Shown one piece after another: positions 1 to 8,086 of a stretch of 64,000 nucleotides of DNA. The notes beneath the pieces are model-generated. The model saw only the letters and a list, made by a program, of their open reading frames with translations. It was not told the origin of the DNA and searched no databases. The position numbers and the translations under genes were made by a program. The stretch spans positions 744,001-808,000 of the forward strand of contig CAVVNT010000001.1 of the NCBI GenBank assembly GCA_963749675.1, given 5' to 3'. The stretch comes from Roseitranquillus sp963749675 (lineage in GTDB: Bacteria > Pseudomonadota > Alphaproteobacteria > Rhodobacterales > Rhodobacteraceae). Each line of letters begins with the position of its first letter. Positions within the stretch are counted from its first letter, which is position 1.

Positions 1-167
1 TTAACGGTGCCTTCGGAGGCAAGGTCGTCCCGGTCCCCGGCGGGATCCTCGTCAAGGACGGCGACCGCGTGATCGGCGCCGTGGGCGTCACCGGAGACAC
101 GTCGGACAACGACGCCGCAGCCGGTCTCGCCGGGATCGAGGCGGCGGGACTCTCCGGCGCGGCATGA
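1..167 (+). CDS. GlcG/HbpS-like heme-binding family protein, C-terminal end only
   Basis: Reading from base 3, 54 codons run to a TGA at 165-167, and the start lies left of the window. The visible tail (GGILVKDGDRVIGAVGVTG followed by a D-N-D-A-A alanine/glycine-rich helix) matches the end of the DUF336 GlcG/HbpS family, small alpha/beta proteins reported to bind heme or act beside glycolate or propanediol enzymes. The Gly-rich strand-turn and the final helix are what can be seen. Substrate and partners cannot be judged from this fragment. Confidence 0.7.
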   Translation, partial: NGAFGGKVVPVPGGILVKDGDRVIGAVGVTGDTSDNDAAAGLAGIEAAGLSGAA

Positions 168-606
168 GGCGGCGGATCGACATAGGACCTCCTCAGTCGG
201 GGCCGCCGCGCGGTTCGGGATCGCCCCGAGGCAGAAGGCTTCCGGCCTTGCTGGCCGATGCTCAACCGCGGGCTGGACGAGGTGCGGCCCGACACCATCA
301 GGACTTCGCGGGCCTGCTCCGCCCGCGGATGAAGATTGAGATTGGCGCGGCTGCCCCGCAGTCGCGAGCTCTTTCGGAGGTCTCCATGCGCCCTCGGTGA
401 CACACCAAGGGGCTGGTCGGCGAAAGAGGAGAAGGGGCAAGAAGCGAACCGATGGCACGCGACGTTCGATTCGCGTGCACTGTGCCGCCATTTGCGCCTC
501 GTCGCCGGTCGCATCTGCGGAGCGTTGCGACGCACAAACCCCGACCTTGGCCTTGCCGTGCGCGGTCGGGTATGACGTGGTCTCGAAAAGGCTTCAGGTT
601 CGGATC
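168..606. other. Non-coding stretch of about 440 bases
   Basis: No convincing gene is present: the short frames here lack ribosome-binding sites and have no recognisable family character. The only structure noted is the nested inverted repeat at 540-570, ahead of the downstream hydrolase gene. The hydrolase reading frame is open as far left as 397, but that extension has no family resemblance, so it is treated as untranslated leader. Confidence 0.5.
540..570 (+). repeat. Inverted repeat upstream of the C26 hydrolase gene
   Basis: CCCGACC at 540-546 pairs perfectly with GGTCGGG at 564-570. The 17-base loop contains a second small stem, GGC at 549-551 with GCC at 555-557. It ends 36 bases before the chosen ATG at 607, so it could be a leader RNA structure or an operator. 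No function is demonstrated. Confidence 0.35.
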
Positions 607-1383
607 ATGGCGCGTCCCATCGTCGGCATCATCGGCAACTCGCATCTGATCAACGATCAGTATCCGACCCATGCGGGCGGAACGATGACTTCGCACGCAG
701 TCGGCTGCGTCGCAGACGCCGTGCCGTTGATCGTACCCGCGGATCCCACGGTCGTATCGGTGCAGGACCTGCTGGAATCCTGCGACGGCTTCCTGCTGCC
801 GGGCGGCAGGCCGAACGTCCACCCCGAGGAATACGGTGAGGAACCGACGGAGGCGCATGGCACGTTCGACCGCGACCGGGATGCAGTCACGCTCCCCCTC
901 GTTCGCGCCTGCATCGAGAGGGGGCAGCCGATCCTCGGTATCTGCCGCGGATTCCAGGAGGTCAACGTCGCCCTCGGGGGCACCCTGCACCCCGAGATTC
1001 GCGAGATCCCCGGCCGGACGAACCACCGAATGCCCCCCGACGGCACGCTCGAGGAGAAGTTCGCGATCCGTCACACTGTGACGTTCCGGGAGGGCGGTCC
1101 CTTTCACCGTCTGTTCGGGTCGACGAAGGTGATGACCAACACGCTGCACGGTCAGGGGATCGTTCGTGCCGGGCGCCGGGTCGTCGTCGACGGCTTTGCG
1201 TCCGATGGCACCGCCGAGGCGATCTACGTCGAGGGTGCGACCGGCTTCGCCCTCTCTGTCCAGTGGCATCCGGAGTTCCGCGCGGGAACCGACCCTGTGT
1301 CTCGCCCCCTCTTCAAGGCATTCGGCGACGCCTGTCGCGAGTGGTCGCGTGGCCGTCGCGCCCCGGTCCTGCGTTCGGCCTGA
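607..1383 (+). CDS. Gamma-glutamyl-gamma-aminobutyrate hydrolase-like (peptidase C26) protein
   Basis: A 258-residue class I glutamine amidotransferase-fold hydrolase of the PuuD/peptidase C26 family, which cleave gamma-glutamyl amides such as gamma-glutamyl-GABA in putrescine breakdown. The nucleophile elbow GICRGFQEVN (Cys near residue 117) and the WHPE motif carrying the catalytic His-Glu pair are both present, and the length is usual for the family. The frame is open upstream to 397, but the family N-terminus (MARPIVGIIGNS) begins at 607. No other putrescine genes lie nearby, so the natural substrate is uncertain. It is convergent with the YihY gene. Confidence 0.88.
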   Translation: MARPIVGIIGNSHLINDQYPTHAGGTMTSHAVGCVADAVPLIVPADPTVVSVQDLLESCDGFLLPGGRPNVHPEEYGEEPTEAHGTFDRDRDAVTLPLVRACIERGQPILGICRGFQEVNVALGGTLHPEIREIPGRTNHRMPPDGTLEEKFAIRHTVTFREGGPFHRLFGSTKVMTNTLHGQGIVRAGRRVVVDGFASDGTAEAIYVEGATGFALSVQWHPEFRAGTDPVSRPLFKAFGDACREWSRGRRAPVLRSA

Positions 1384-1443
1384 CGGAGAGAGACTCTGTC
1401 CGCGCGACAGGAGCGAAAGGCCGAGGCTTTGGCAAGAAGCAGA

Positions 1444-2589
1444 CTAGCTCGGCCCACGCGGCGCCGTGCGGCCGCCTCGCGGCACCAGAAGACGCGATGC
1501 GACGAGGAGAATCAGAAGGCCGGTCGCGAGCGGCTTCTCGCGGACAACCCCGCTAACCCCATCTGAGGAAGTTGCCACCGATGCGGTTCCTTGCCCGCGT
1601 CCACGTCCGCGAGCCGATCCGGTCTCGGCAAGGTCCTTGGGCATGGTGTCGGCCTTGATGGCGCCGCGATGCCCCATGGCCTGCGCGGGGCCGGTCGTCG
1701 TGTCCCGGCGCGTCTGATGCTCCATCTCCGAGTTCAACTCGGCGCCGAGAAGCACAATGAAGGCCGACAGCCAGAGCCATGTCAGCAGCACGATGACCCC
1801 GCCGAGCGTCCCGTATGTCTCGTTGTAGCTGCCGAAGTTCTGCGCGTAGATCGAAAAGGCAACGGTGCCGACCAGCCACAGCACCGTCGCGACCACCGCG
1901 CCGGGGCTGACCCACCGCCACCTCGGATTCTCCCGCGACGGCCCGAACCGATACACGACCGCCAGCCCGAAGATCGTCAGCAGCGCCAGCAACGGCCATT
2001 TCAGCCACGTGACGACCGCGGCGATTCCGTCCGGCAGGCCGACGAAGGCCGTCACCGCCGGCAACACGATCATCACCCCGAACGTGATGAGCAGGCCGAA
2101 GATCAGGAACAGCGTCAGCGCGATCCCGGTGAGGTAGAGCGCGATGAACCCGCGCGTCTCGGTCTCGTCATAGGCGATGTTCATCCCCTCCATCAGGGTC
2201 ATCATGCCCTTCGTCGCGCCATAGAGCGCCAGCGCCAGACCGATCAGCGCGGCAAATCCCGTTGCGGTCTCGTCGCCGCCGGTCACCGCGACCAGCTGGT
2301 CCTCGATGATCGACGCCGCATTCTGCGGCAGAAGCGCCACGAAGGACTCGAGCTGAGAGACGACCTGGGCGGGGTCGAGAAAGAACCCCGCGATCGAGAT
2401 CAGCGCCGCGACCGCCGGAAAGATCGCCAGCAGCCCGAAGAACGCCACGCCCGCCGACACGACCGAGACGTGGTCGGCCGTCGTCTCGTCCTTCACCCGC
2501 CACAAGATGTCCCGCCATCCCGGCGCCGGAATCTCGGTCGGTGTCTTCGCGGTCTGACCGCGGGTCGCTTCAGCTGCCATGTCTCGCAC
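1444..2589 (-). CDS. YihY/BrkB-family integral membrane protein
   Basis: A 381-residue inner membrane protein of the YihY/virulence factor BrkB family, formerly mislabelled ribonuclease BN. About six hydrophobic segments lie between residues 40 and 290. The family core is recognisable: the early GVAFFGLLAIFPA segment, the LYGATKGM motif, and the ETYGTLGGVIVLLTWLW block near the end of the core. A basic hydrophilic region follows and then an additional hydrophobic stretch (LATGLLILLVASRLLV) at about 352-367, which is unusual for the family. The second in-frame ATG, three codons in, is an equally possible start. The molecular function of the family is unknown. Confidence 0.9.
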   Translation of the reverse strand: MRDMAAEATRGQTAKTPTEIPAPGWRDILWRVKDETTADHVSVVSAGVAFFGLLAIFPAVAALISIAGFFLDPAQVVSQLESFVALLPQNAASIIEDQLVAVTGGDETATGFAALIGLALALYGATKGMMTLMEGMNIAYDETETRGFIALYLTGIALTLFLIFGLLITFGVMIVLPAVTAFVGLPDGIAAVVTWLKWPLLALLTIFGLAVVYRFGPSRENPRWRWVSPGAVVATVLWLVGTVAFSIYAQNFGSYNETYGTLGGVIVLLTWLWLSAFIVLLGAELNSEMEHQTRRDTTTGPAQAMGHRGAIKADTMPKDLAETGSARGRGRGQGTASVATSSDGVSGVVREKPLATGLLILLVASRLLVPRGGRTAPRGPS

Positions 2590-2675
2590 TCCGTCTGTCC
2601 CGTCGCCAACGCACGGTCGCCGGGATGGATGCTTCGGAGCACCAAGAAAACGGGTCTTTCTGGCGCCGCGCGGAT

Positions 2676-2750
2676 ATGTACATTTTCACCGGGTTCTGAC
2701 ACGAACCTGTCAAATCCGGGGTCTGAAACTGACACGATCCGGTCATTTGC
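2676..2750 (-). repeat. Dispersed intergenic repeat, copy 1, with two TGAC...GTCA palindromes
   Basis: Read on the minus strand, this stretch closely resembles 34190-34266. It contains two palindromes on the plus strand, TGACACGAACCTGTCA at 2697-2712 and TGACACGATCCGGTCA at 2730-2745. They are spaced exactly 33 bases start to start, about three helical turns. The element ends in the self-complementary ATGTACAT at 2676-2683. It lies between the divergent YihY and lyxose isomerase genes, so it may serve as a paired operator or be a remnant of a repeated element. Confidence 0.6.
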
Positions 2751-2785
2751 CGTGGGTCGCAGGGCCCTGAAGCGGGGGTGGTGAG

Positions 2786-3472
2786 ATGAAGCGGTCGCGC
2801 GTCAACGAGATCATGGCCGAAGCGGACGAGATGATCCGCGAGCACGGCTTCGTCCTTCCGCCCTTCGCGTACTGGCCACCCGAGCAGTTTTCCGAACGGT
2901 CCGCGGGCACCCGGATTGTCGAGGCGCGCATGGGCTGGGACATCACCGACTACGGCGCGGGCGAGTATGACAGGATGGGCCTCTTCCTCTTCACGCTGCG
3001 GAATGGCCGGCTCGCGGACCTGCAGCGGGGCGGTGGCATGTGCTACGCCGAGAAGCTGTTGATCTCAGGGCAAGATCAGCTCTCGCCGATGCACACTCAC
3101 ATCATCAAGGCCGAGGACATCATCAATCGTGGCGGCGGCACCCTCGCGGTGCAGCTCTTCGGCTCGGATCCGCAGGGCGGTTTCGATGAGGAAGCTGGCG
3201 GCACGGTCCGCTGCGATGGTGTGGAGCGCCCGTTCCAGCCTGGCGAGGTCCTGCATCTCCAGCCCGGCGAGAGCGTGACGCTGGTGCCGGGCGACTGGCA
3301 TGCCTTCTGGGGGGAAGGCGGAGACGTCCTTGTCGGCGAGGTCTCGACCGTGAACGACGATCTGACCGACAACGTCTTTCGAGAGCCGATCGGCCGTTTC
3401 AGCGAGATCGAGGAGGACGAGGCGCCGCGGCACCTGCTGGTCTCGGACTACGACGCCTGGCTTTCCTCCTGA
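2786..3472 (+). CDS. D-lyxose/D-mannose isomerase-type cupin
   Basis: A 228-residue cupin resembling bacterial D-lyxose ketol-isomerases (EC 5.3.1.15), which interconvert D-lyxose and D-xylulose or D-mannose and D-fructose. The expected metal ligands are visible as His103, His105 and Glu110 in MHTHIIKAED and His172 in GDWHAFW. Length and overall layout match the family. No sugar transporter or kinase gene is adjacent, so the physiological sugar is unknown. The dispersed repeat lies immediately upstream. The 3' end overlaps the convergent acetyltransferase gene by 25 bases. Confidence 0.85.
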   Translation: MKRSRVNEIMAEADEMIREHGFVLPPFAYWPPEQFSERSAGTRIVEARMGWDITDYGAGEYDRMGLFLFTLRNGRLADLQRGGGMCYAEKLLISGQDQLSPMHTHIIKAEDIINRGGGTLAVQLFGSDPQGGFDEEAGGTVRCDGVERPFQPGEVLHLQPGESVTLVPGDWHAFWGEGGDVLVGEVSTVNDDLTDNVFREPIGRFSEIEEDEAPRHLLVSDYDAWLSS

Positions 3473-3939
3473 CGAATCAAGGCCTTGTGCATACGGATGC
3501 GGCGCAGCTTTTGGCCATTCCGCTCCACCGTCTCCTCGCCGTCACAGTGCCAGCCTTGGCGGGTGAAGAACGGCTCGGCGACGAGGCTCGCCTCGGTGGT
3601 CAGCCGGTCGACATCGGTCAGGCGCATCTCGGCCTCGATCCGCGAGAGGAGCCTGCTTGCGACGCCTGTTCCGTGATACTCGGGCAGAACGTAGGCGAGG
3701 TCCACGTGACCGGCCGGCGACGCAGCGACGAACCCGACGATACTGGCAGCGACGACTGCAACGAAGCACTCCGCCGTGCCGAGCCGCTCGTTCCAGCCCT
3801 CGAACGGTCGATCGGGAGCCCAGGCATGCCGCTGCGCCTCGTCGTAATGCGCGGCGGCGCCCCGCAGGACGGCGGCTCGCAGCACGTCGTAGAGCCGTGG
3901 CTCTTCTCCCGGGCGCATCCGGCGCAGGTGCAGCGTCAC
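3448..3939 (-). CDS. GNAT-family N-acetyltransferase
   Basis: A 163-residue GCN5-related N-acetyltransferase. The acetyl-CoA pyrophosphate loop appears as PEYHGTGVASRLL near residue 95, after the strand VDLAYVLP, and the C-terminal part has the FFTRQGWH turn typical of the fold. The acceptor substrate cannot be predicted. Its start overlaps the end of the upstream kynureninase gene by four bases, so it is translationally coupled and may act in the same process, although no acetylation step is known in kynurenine cleavage. Its tail overlaps the convergent isomerase gene. Confidence 0.82.
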   Translation of the reverse strand: MTLHLRRMRPGEEPRLYDVLRAAVLRGAAAHYDEAQRHAWAPDRPFEGWNERLGTAECFVAVVAASIVGFVAASPAGHVDLAYVLPEYHGTGVASRLLSRIEAEMRLTDVDRLTTEASLVAEPFFTRQGWHCDGEETVERNGQKLRRIRMHKALIRQEESQAS

Positions 3940-5126
3940 GTGACGGCGGCCCGGCGCCGGTGCTCCTCACGGTCCCAGAGGCGCTCAACCATGATCCTGC
4001 CCAGGATCTCCACCGCGCGTCGGACGTCTTCCTCCGAGAGGTAGAGCGGCGTGAAGCCGAAGCGCAGGATGTCCGGGGCTCGGAAGTCGCCTATCACGCC
4101 CTCCGCGATGAGGGCCTGCATGATCGCATAGCCCTCGGGGTGGCGGAAGGATACCTGGCTGCCGCGGCATTGCGGATCGCGCGGCGAGGCGAGATCCAGG
4201 TCGGGGCAGTTTGCCTCGACGCCCTCGATGAACCGTGCCTGGAGCTGCAGCGAGGCGGAGCGCAGGTCGGTCATGTCGACGTCATCCCAGGCGTCGAGCG
4301 CGGCGTCGAGCGCGGCGAGCTGGATCATCGGCGGGGTGCCCACGCGCATCCGCTCGATCCCGCGGCCGGGGCGGTAGTCGAGGTCGAACGCGAAGGGCGA
4401 CTCGTGCCCGAGCCACCCTGCCAAGGCCGGCTCTGCCGTCTCTGCATGGCGCGGGGCGACGTAGATGAAGGCCGGCGCACCGGGGCCGCCATTGAGGTAC
4501 TTGTAAGTGCAACCCACCGCGAAGTCCGCCTCGGCGCCTGACACGTCGATGGGCAGCGCCCCCGCGGAATGTGCGAGGTCCCAGACCGTGAGTGCACCGG
4601 CCTCGTGCGCGAGCTGTGTCAGCGCCGCCATGTCGTGCAGACGGCCGGTTCGATAGTCGACCTCCGTCAGCATGGCGACGGCGATGTCCGGACCGATGGC
4701 CGCAGCGACGTCTTCCGGCGCGACGACGCGCAACTCGTGGCGCCGCGTCAGCTTTGCAAGGCCCTCAGCCATGTAGAGGTCGGACGGGAAGTTGCCGCTG
4801 TCGGAAAGGATCACCCGCCGGTCCGGCCGCATCTCGAGCGCGGCGGCGAGCGCCTGGAAAACCTTGATCGAAAGCGTGTCGCCCATGACGACGTGGCCGG
4901 GCTCCGCCCCGATCAGCCGCGCGATCCGATCGCCGACCCGGCGGGGCGCGTCCATCCAGCCGGCGCGGTTCCAAGCGCCGATCAGCATCTCGCCCCATTC
5001 GCCGCGCACCATCGATTCGAGCCGATGTGGCACGGCACGGGCGAGGGGGCCCAGCGAATTGCCGTCCAGATAGATGATGCGCTCTGGTAGATCGAAGAGG
5101 GCGCGGGTGGCCGAGAAATCCGTCAT
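3936..5126 (-). CDS. kynU: Kynureninase
   Basis: A 396-residue PLP-dependent fold-type I enzyme that cleaves L-kynurenine to anthranilate and alanine in tryptophan breakdown. The PLP-binding lysine is Lys209 in GCTYKYLNGGPGAPAF. The family signatures DGNSLGPL near the start, SDSGNFPSDLYM, and the WDLAHSAGALP segment carrying the PLP-contacting Asp and His are all visible. Length is normal. It sits second in a leftward group, SDR, kynU, GNAT. Tryptophan dioxygenase and formamidase genes are not in this window. Confidence 0.95.
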   Translation of the reverse strand: MTDFSATRALFDLPERIIYLDGNSLGPLARAVPHRLESMVRGEWGEMLIGAWNRAGWMDAPRRVGDRIARLIGAEPGHVVMGDTLSIKVFQALAAALEMRPDRRVILSDSGNFPSDLYMAEGLAKLTRRHELRVVAPEDVAAAIGPDIAVAMLTEVDYRTGRLHDMAALTQLAHEAGALTVWDLAHSAGALPIDVSGAEADFAVGCTYKYLNGGPGAPAFIYVAPRHAETAEPALAGWLGHESPFAFDLDYRPGRGIERMRVGTPPMIQLAALDAALDAWDDVDMTDLRSASLQLQARFIEGVEANCPDLDLASPRDPQCRGSQVSFRHPEGYAIMQALIAEGVIGDFRAPDILRFGFTPLYLSEEDVRRAVEILGRIMVERLWDREEHRRRAAVT

Positions 5127-5166
5127 CTCGCCGTTCTCCGGGGCGAGGGCGGCGGGGTCAAGCGTG

Positions 5167-5916
5167 TCACGCCTCCCCGCCGGAGATCTCGATGGCCTGG
5201 CCGTTGACGCTGTCCGAACCCAACCCGCACAGCCACAGAGCCGCGGCCGCGACCTCCTCGGTCCTGATCAGGCGGCGGCCAGGGTTGGCCCCCACCATCA
5301 TCGCCATCGCCTCGTCCTCCGAGACACCGGCACGTTCTCGTATGGCGGCAACATTGCGGGAGACGATATCGGTCTCCACGTAGCCCGGGCAGAGCGCGTT
5401 GAAGGTGATCTGCCGCCCGGCATAGTCAGCGGCCAGCCCGCGGACCAGGCCGATCACGCCATGCTTCGAGGCGGTGTACGCGGTGGCGCCTCGCAATCCC
5501 TTGACGCCCGCGATCGAGGAGACCGCGATGACGCGGCCCCACTCCAGGCCCCGCATCGTCTTCAGGCTCTCGCGGATCGTGAGGAACGCGCCGTCGAGGT
5601 TCGTCGACATGATCCGGCGCCAGAAGGCGAGGTCGGTCTTATGAAGCGCCCGGCCCTCGGCAATGCCGGCATTCGCGATGCAGATGGCAACGGGACCGCG
5701 CGCGGCGACTGCCCGAGCGACACCTTGCATCACCAACTCCTCGTCGGTGACGTCCATCGTCAGCGGGTGTAGGCGCGCGCCCGAGACCGCCTCGAGGACC
5801 TGCGCGCGCCGACCGGATATCGTCACCTCGGCGCCGGCCTCCGCGAGGGCTCGCGCAATGGCCAGCCCGATCCCGGTGCCCCCGCCGGTCACGAACGCAT
5901 GTTTTCCCGCCATCAT
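5167..5916 (-). CDS. Short-chain dehydrogenase/reductase, 3-hydroxybutyrate dehydrogenase-like
   Basis: A 249-residue classical SDR oxidoreductase. It has the nucleotide-binding TGGGTGIG at residues 10-17, the IANAG segment, catalytic Ser in AVSSIAG and the YTASK Tyr-Lys pair. The GRRAQV stretch after beta-2 starts with arginines, which is compatible with NADP, but the cofactor is not certain. The chosen start is the first Met of the MMAGKHAFVTGG N-terminus; the frame is open further left without family similarity. A 40-base gap separates it from kynU on the same strand, suggesting co-transcription. Substrate unknown. Confidence 0.88.
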   Translation of the reverse strand: MMAGKHAFVTGGGTGIGLAIARALAEAGAEVTISGRRAQVLEAVSGARLHPLTMDVTDEELVMQGVARAVAARGPVAICIANAGIAEGRALHKTDLAFWRRIMSTNLDGAFLTIRESLKTMRGLEWGRVIAVSSIAGVKGLRGATAYTASKHGVIGLVRGLAADYAGRQITFNALCPGYVETDIVSRNVAAIRERAGVSEDEAMAMMVGANPGRRLIRTEEVAAAALWLCGLGSDSVNGQAIEISGGEA

Positions 5917-5988
5917 ACCCGCAGCGTACCGAATGGCTGCCCCGCCGCAAGTCTTGGCAGCGGCGTGGCCGTCGGGTAGCGACAAGTC

Positions 5989-6432
5989 ATGAGGCAGCTC
6001 GACATTCCCCCGGCATGGTTGATCGCGTTCGTCGCGGTGGCCTGGGCGCAGGCGCGCTTCGTGCCGACGCCGTTTCCGCAGCCGCTCGGCCACGACATAG
6101 GCGCTTTCGCGATACTGTGCGGGATTGTGCTGGTGGCGTCGGCCATGAGGCAGTTCCAGCGTCACAAGACGACGATGTATCCGCGCCGCGACGCCTCGCA
6201 GCTGATCACCACCGGCATCTTCGGTAAGTCAAGAAACCCGATCTATCTCGCCGACGTGCTGTTCCTGACGGGTTTCTCGCTTTGGTGGGGGTCGATCTTG
6301 GGGCTGCTCCTCGTCCCGATCTTCGTGGTCGTGATCAAGCGTCGCTTCATCGATGGAGAGGAGGCGAGCTTGCGGCTGGCCTTTGGTGAGGCATACGAAA
6401 ACTATCGCCAGACAACGCGTCGCTGGCTCTGA
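5989..6432 (+). CDS. Isoprenylcysteine carboxyl methyltransferase-like membrane protein
   Basis: A 147-residue integral membrane protein of the ICMT/phospholipid methyltransferase superfamily. It has about four hydrophobic segments and the family motif GIFGKSRNPIYLADV near residue 80, followed by the C-terminal FGEAYENYRQTTRRWL that matches the conserved E-x-x-Y-x-x-Y-x-x-x-x-x-R-W end. Bacterial members are assumed to be S-adenosylmethionine-dependent membrane methyltransferases, but the substrate is unknown. It diverges from the SDR gene and is followed by a small GC stem (6433-6448). Confidence 0.85.
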   Translation: MRQLDIPPAWLIAFVAVAWAQARFVPTPFPQPLGHDIGAFAILCGIVLVASAMRQFQRHKTTMYPRRDASQLITTGIFGKSRNPIYLADVLFLTGFSLWWGSILGLLLVPIFVVVIKRRFIDGEEASLRLAFGEAYENYRQTTRRWL

Positions 6433-6464
6433 GCGGGCTATTTCCCGCCGCTTGTGGAATATTG

Positions 6465-6487
6465 TTGCGCCGGATAAGCAGGCGCAA
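6465..6487 (+). promoter_or_regulatory. Perfect 7-bp inverted repeat in the pntA leader
   Basis: TTGCGCC at 6465-6471 and GGCGCAA at 6481-6487 form perfect arms around a nine-base loop, ending 23 bases before the pntA ATG. A second, smaller stem (GCGGG at 6433-6437 with CCCGC at 6444-6448) lies just downstream of the preceding stop codon and has no T-run. The first could be an operator or leader hairpin for pntAB; the second may be a weak terminator for the upstream gene. Confidence 0.4.
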
Positions 6488-6510
6488 AGAACAGGAACGG
6501 GGGGTAGCGC

Positions 6511-8076
6511 ATGAAGATCGGCGCGCTGAAGGAGACGCTGGAGGGCGAGGCGCGGGTGGCGATGACGCCGGACAGCGCACGTCAGCTTCAGAAGCTTGGC
6601 CATACCTGCCTGGTCGAGGCGGGGGCCGGCGCCAGGGCCGAATTCGCCGACGACGCCTACCGGGACGCCGACGTGGAGGTTCTGGGTACAGCGTCCGACG
6701 TGTTCGCGGCCGCCGATGTCATCGTCAAGGTCCGCCCTCCCACCGAGTCCGAGGCGGACATGCTGCGCGAAGGCCAGACACTGATCTCGTTCCTCTGGCC
6801 GGCCCAGAACGAGGCGCTGCTGGAGAAGGTCAAGGACAAGGGCGCAACCGCCATCGCGATGGACATGGTCCCGCGGATCAGCAGGGCGCAGAAGATGGAC
6901 GCCCTGTCGTCGATGGCGAACATCGCGGGCTACCGCGCGGTCATGGAGGCGGGCAACAACTTCGGCCGCTTCTTCACCGGCCAGGTGACCGCGGCGGGCA
7001 AGGTGCCCCCGGCCAAGGTTCTGGTGATCGGCGCAGGCGTCGCGGGCCTGTCGGCGATCGGCACGTCCGTCAGCCTCGGCGCGATCGTGCGCGCCTTCGA
7101 CGTGCGCCCCGAGGTGGCCGAGCAGATCGAGTCGATGGGCGCCGAATTCCTGATGCTCGAGTTCGAGGAGGACGGCTCGGGCGAGGGCGGCTACGCCAAG
7201 CCCGCCTCGCCGGAGTTCGTCGAGAAGGAGATGGCGCTCTTTCGCGAGCAGGCGCCGGAGGTCGACATTGTCATCACAACGGCGCTGATACCGGGCCGGC
7301 CGGCCCCAAAGCTCTGGCCCGAGGAGATGGTCAGGCTGATGAAACCCGGCAGCGTCGTCGTCGACCTCGCAGCCGAGCAAGGGGGCAACTGCGACCTGAC
7401 GGTGCCGGGGGAGAAGATCGTCACCGACAATGGTGTCACCGTCGTCGGCTACACAGACTTTCCCAGCCGAATGGCGACGCAGTCGTCGACGCTCTATTCG
7501 ACCAATATCCGCCACATGCTGACGGACCTCACGCCGGAGAAAGATGGCAAGATCGTCCACGACATGGACGACGACGTGATCCGGGGCGCGACCGTCGCCC
7601 ACGCGCGAGAGATCACGTATCCGCCCCCGAAGCCGAAGGTTCAGGCCATCGCCAAGGCGCCGCCGAAAGCGAAGGCCAAGGAGCTCACGCCCGAGGAGAA
7701 GCGCGCGGCCGAGCTGGAGACGTTCAGAAAGGCGACCCGACTGCAGGTCGGCCTCCTCGCCGTGGGCGCGCTGCTGATGCTGCTGGTGGGCGCCTATGCG
7801 CCGGAAAGCTTCATGGCGCACTTCATCGTCTTCGTCCTCGCCGTCTTCGTCGGCTTCCAGGTGATCTGGAACGTCAGCCACTCTCTGCACACGCCGCTGA
7901 TGGCGGTGACGAACGCGATCTCGGGCATCATCATCGTCGGCGCGCTCCTGCAGGTGGGGTCGGGAAACTTCCTCGTCATCCTGCTCTCCGCGATCTCGAT
8001 CCTGATCGCGTCGATCAACATCGTGGGCGGGTTTCTCGTGACGCGCCGCATGCTTGCCATGTTCCAGAAATCCTGA
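6511..8076 (+). CDS. pntA: Proton-translocating NAD(P) transhydrogenase subunit alpha
   Basis: A 521-residue alpha subunit of the Re/Si-specific membrane transhydrogenase, which couples proton influx to hydride transfer from NADH to NADP. The NAD-binding domain I spans roughly residues 1-380, with the Rossmann motif GAGVAGL at 174-180 and the RQ-loop-like ITTALIPGRPAP segment. A proline/lysine-rich linker follows, then about four C-terminal membrane helices from residue 410 on, so this is the fused form rather than the split PntAA/PntAB arrangement. A GGGGGG stretch lies at ribosome-binding distance. pntB follows ten bases downstream. Confidence 0.96.
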   Translation: MKIGALKETLEGEARVAMTPDSARQLQKLGHTCLVEAGAGARAEFADDAYRDADVEVLGTASDVFAAADVIVKVRPPTESEADMLREGQTLISFLWPAQNEALLEKVKDKGATAIAMDMVPRISRAQKMDALSSMANIAGYRAVMEAGNNFGRFFTGQVTAAGKVPPAKVLVIGAGVAGLSAIGTSVSLGAIVRAFDVRPEVAEQIESMGAEFLMLEFEEDGSGEGGYAKPASPEFVEKEMALFREQAPEVDIVITTALIPGRPAPKLWPEEMVRLMKPGSVVVDLAAEQGGNCDLTVPGEKIVTDNGVTVVGYTDFPSRMATQSSTLYSTNIRHMLTDLTPEKDGKIVHDMDDDVIRGATVAHAREITYPPPKPKVQAIAKAPPKAKAKELTPEEKRAAELETFRKATRLQVGLLAVGALLMLLVGAYAPESFMAHFIVFVLAVFVGFQVIWNVSHSLHTPLMAVTNAISGIIIVGALLQVGSGNFLVILLSAISILIASINIVGGFLVTRRMLAMFQKS

Positions 8077-8086
8077 GGGGGCCAAG

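Noticed and set aside
397..606. Earlier start for the C26 hydrolase gene
   Set aside because: The extra 70 codons have no family resemblance and the canonical N-terminus begins at 607.
6229..8085. A 618-codon minus-strand frame opposite pntA
   Set aside because: It is a shadow of pntA with compositionally biased translation.
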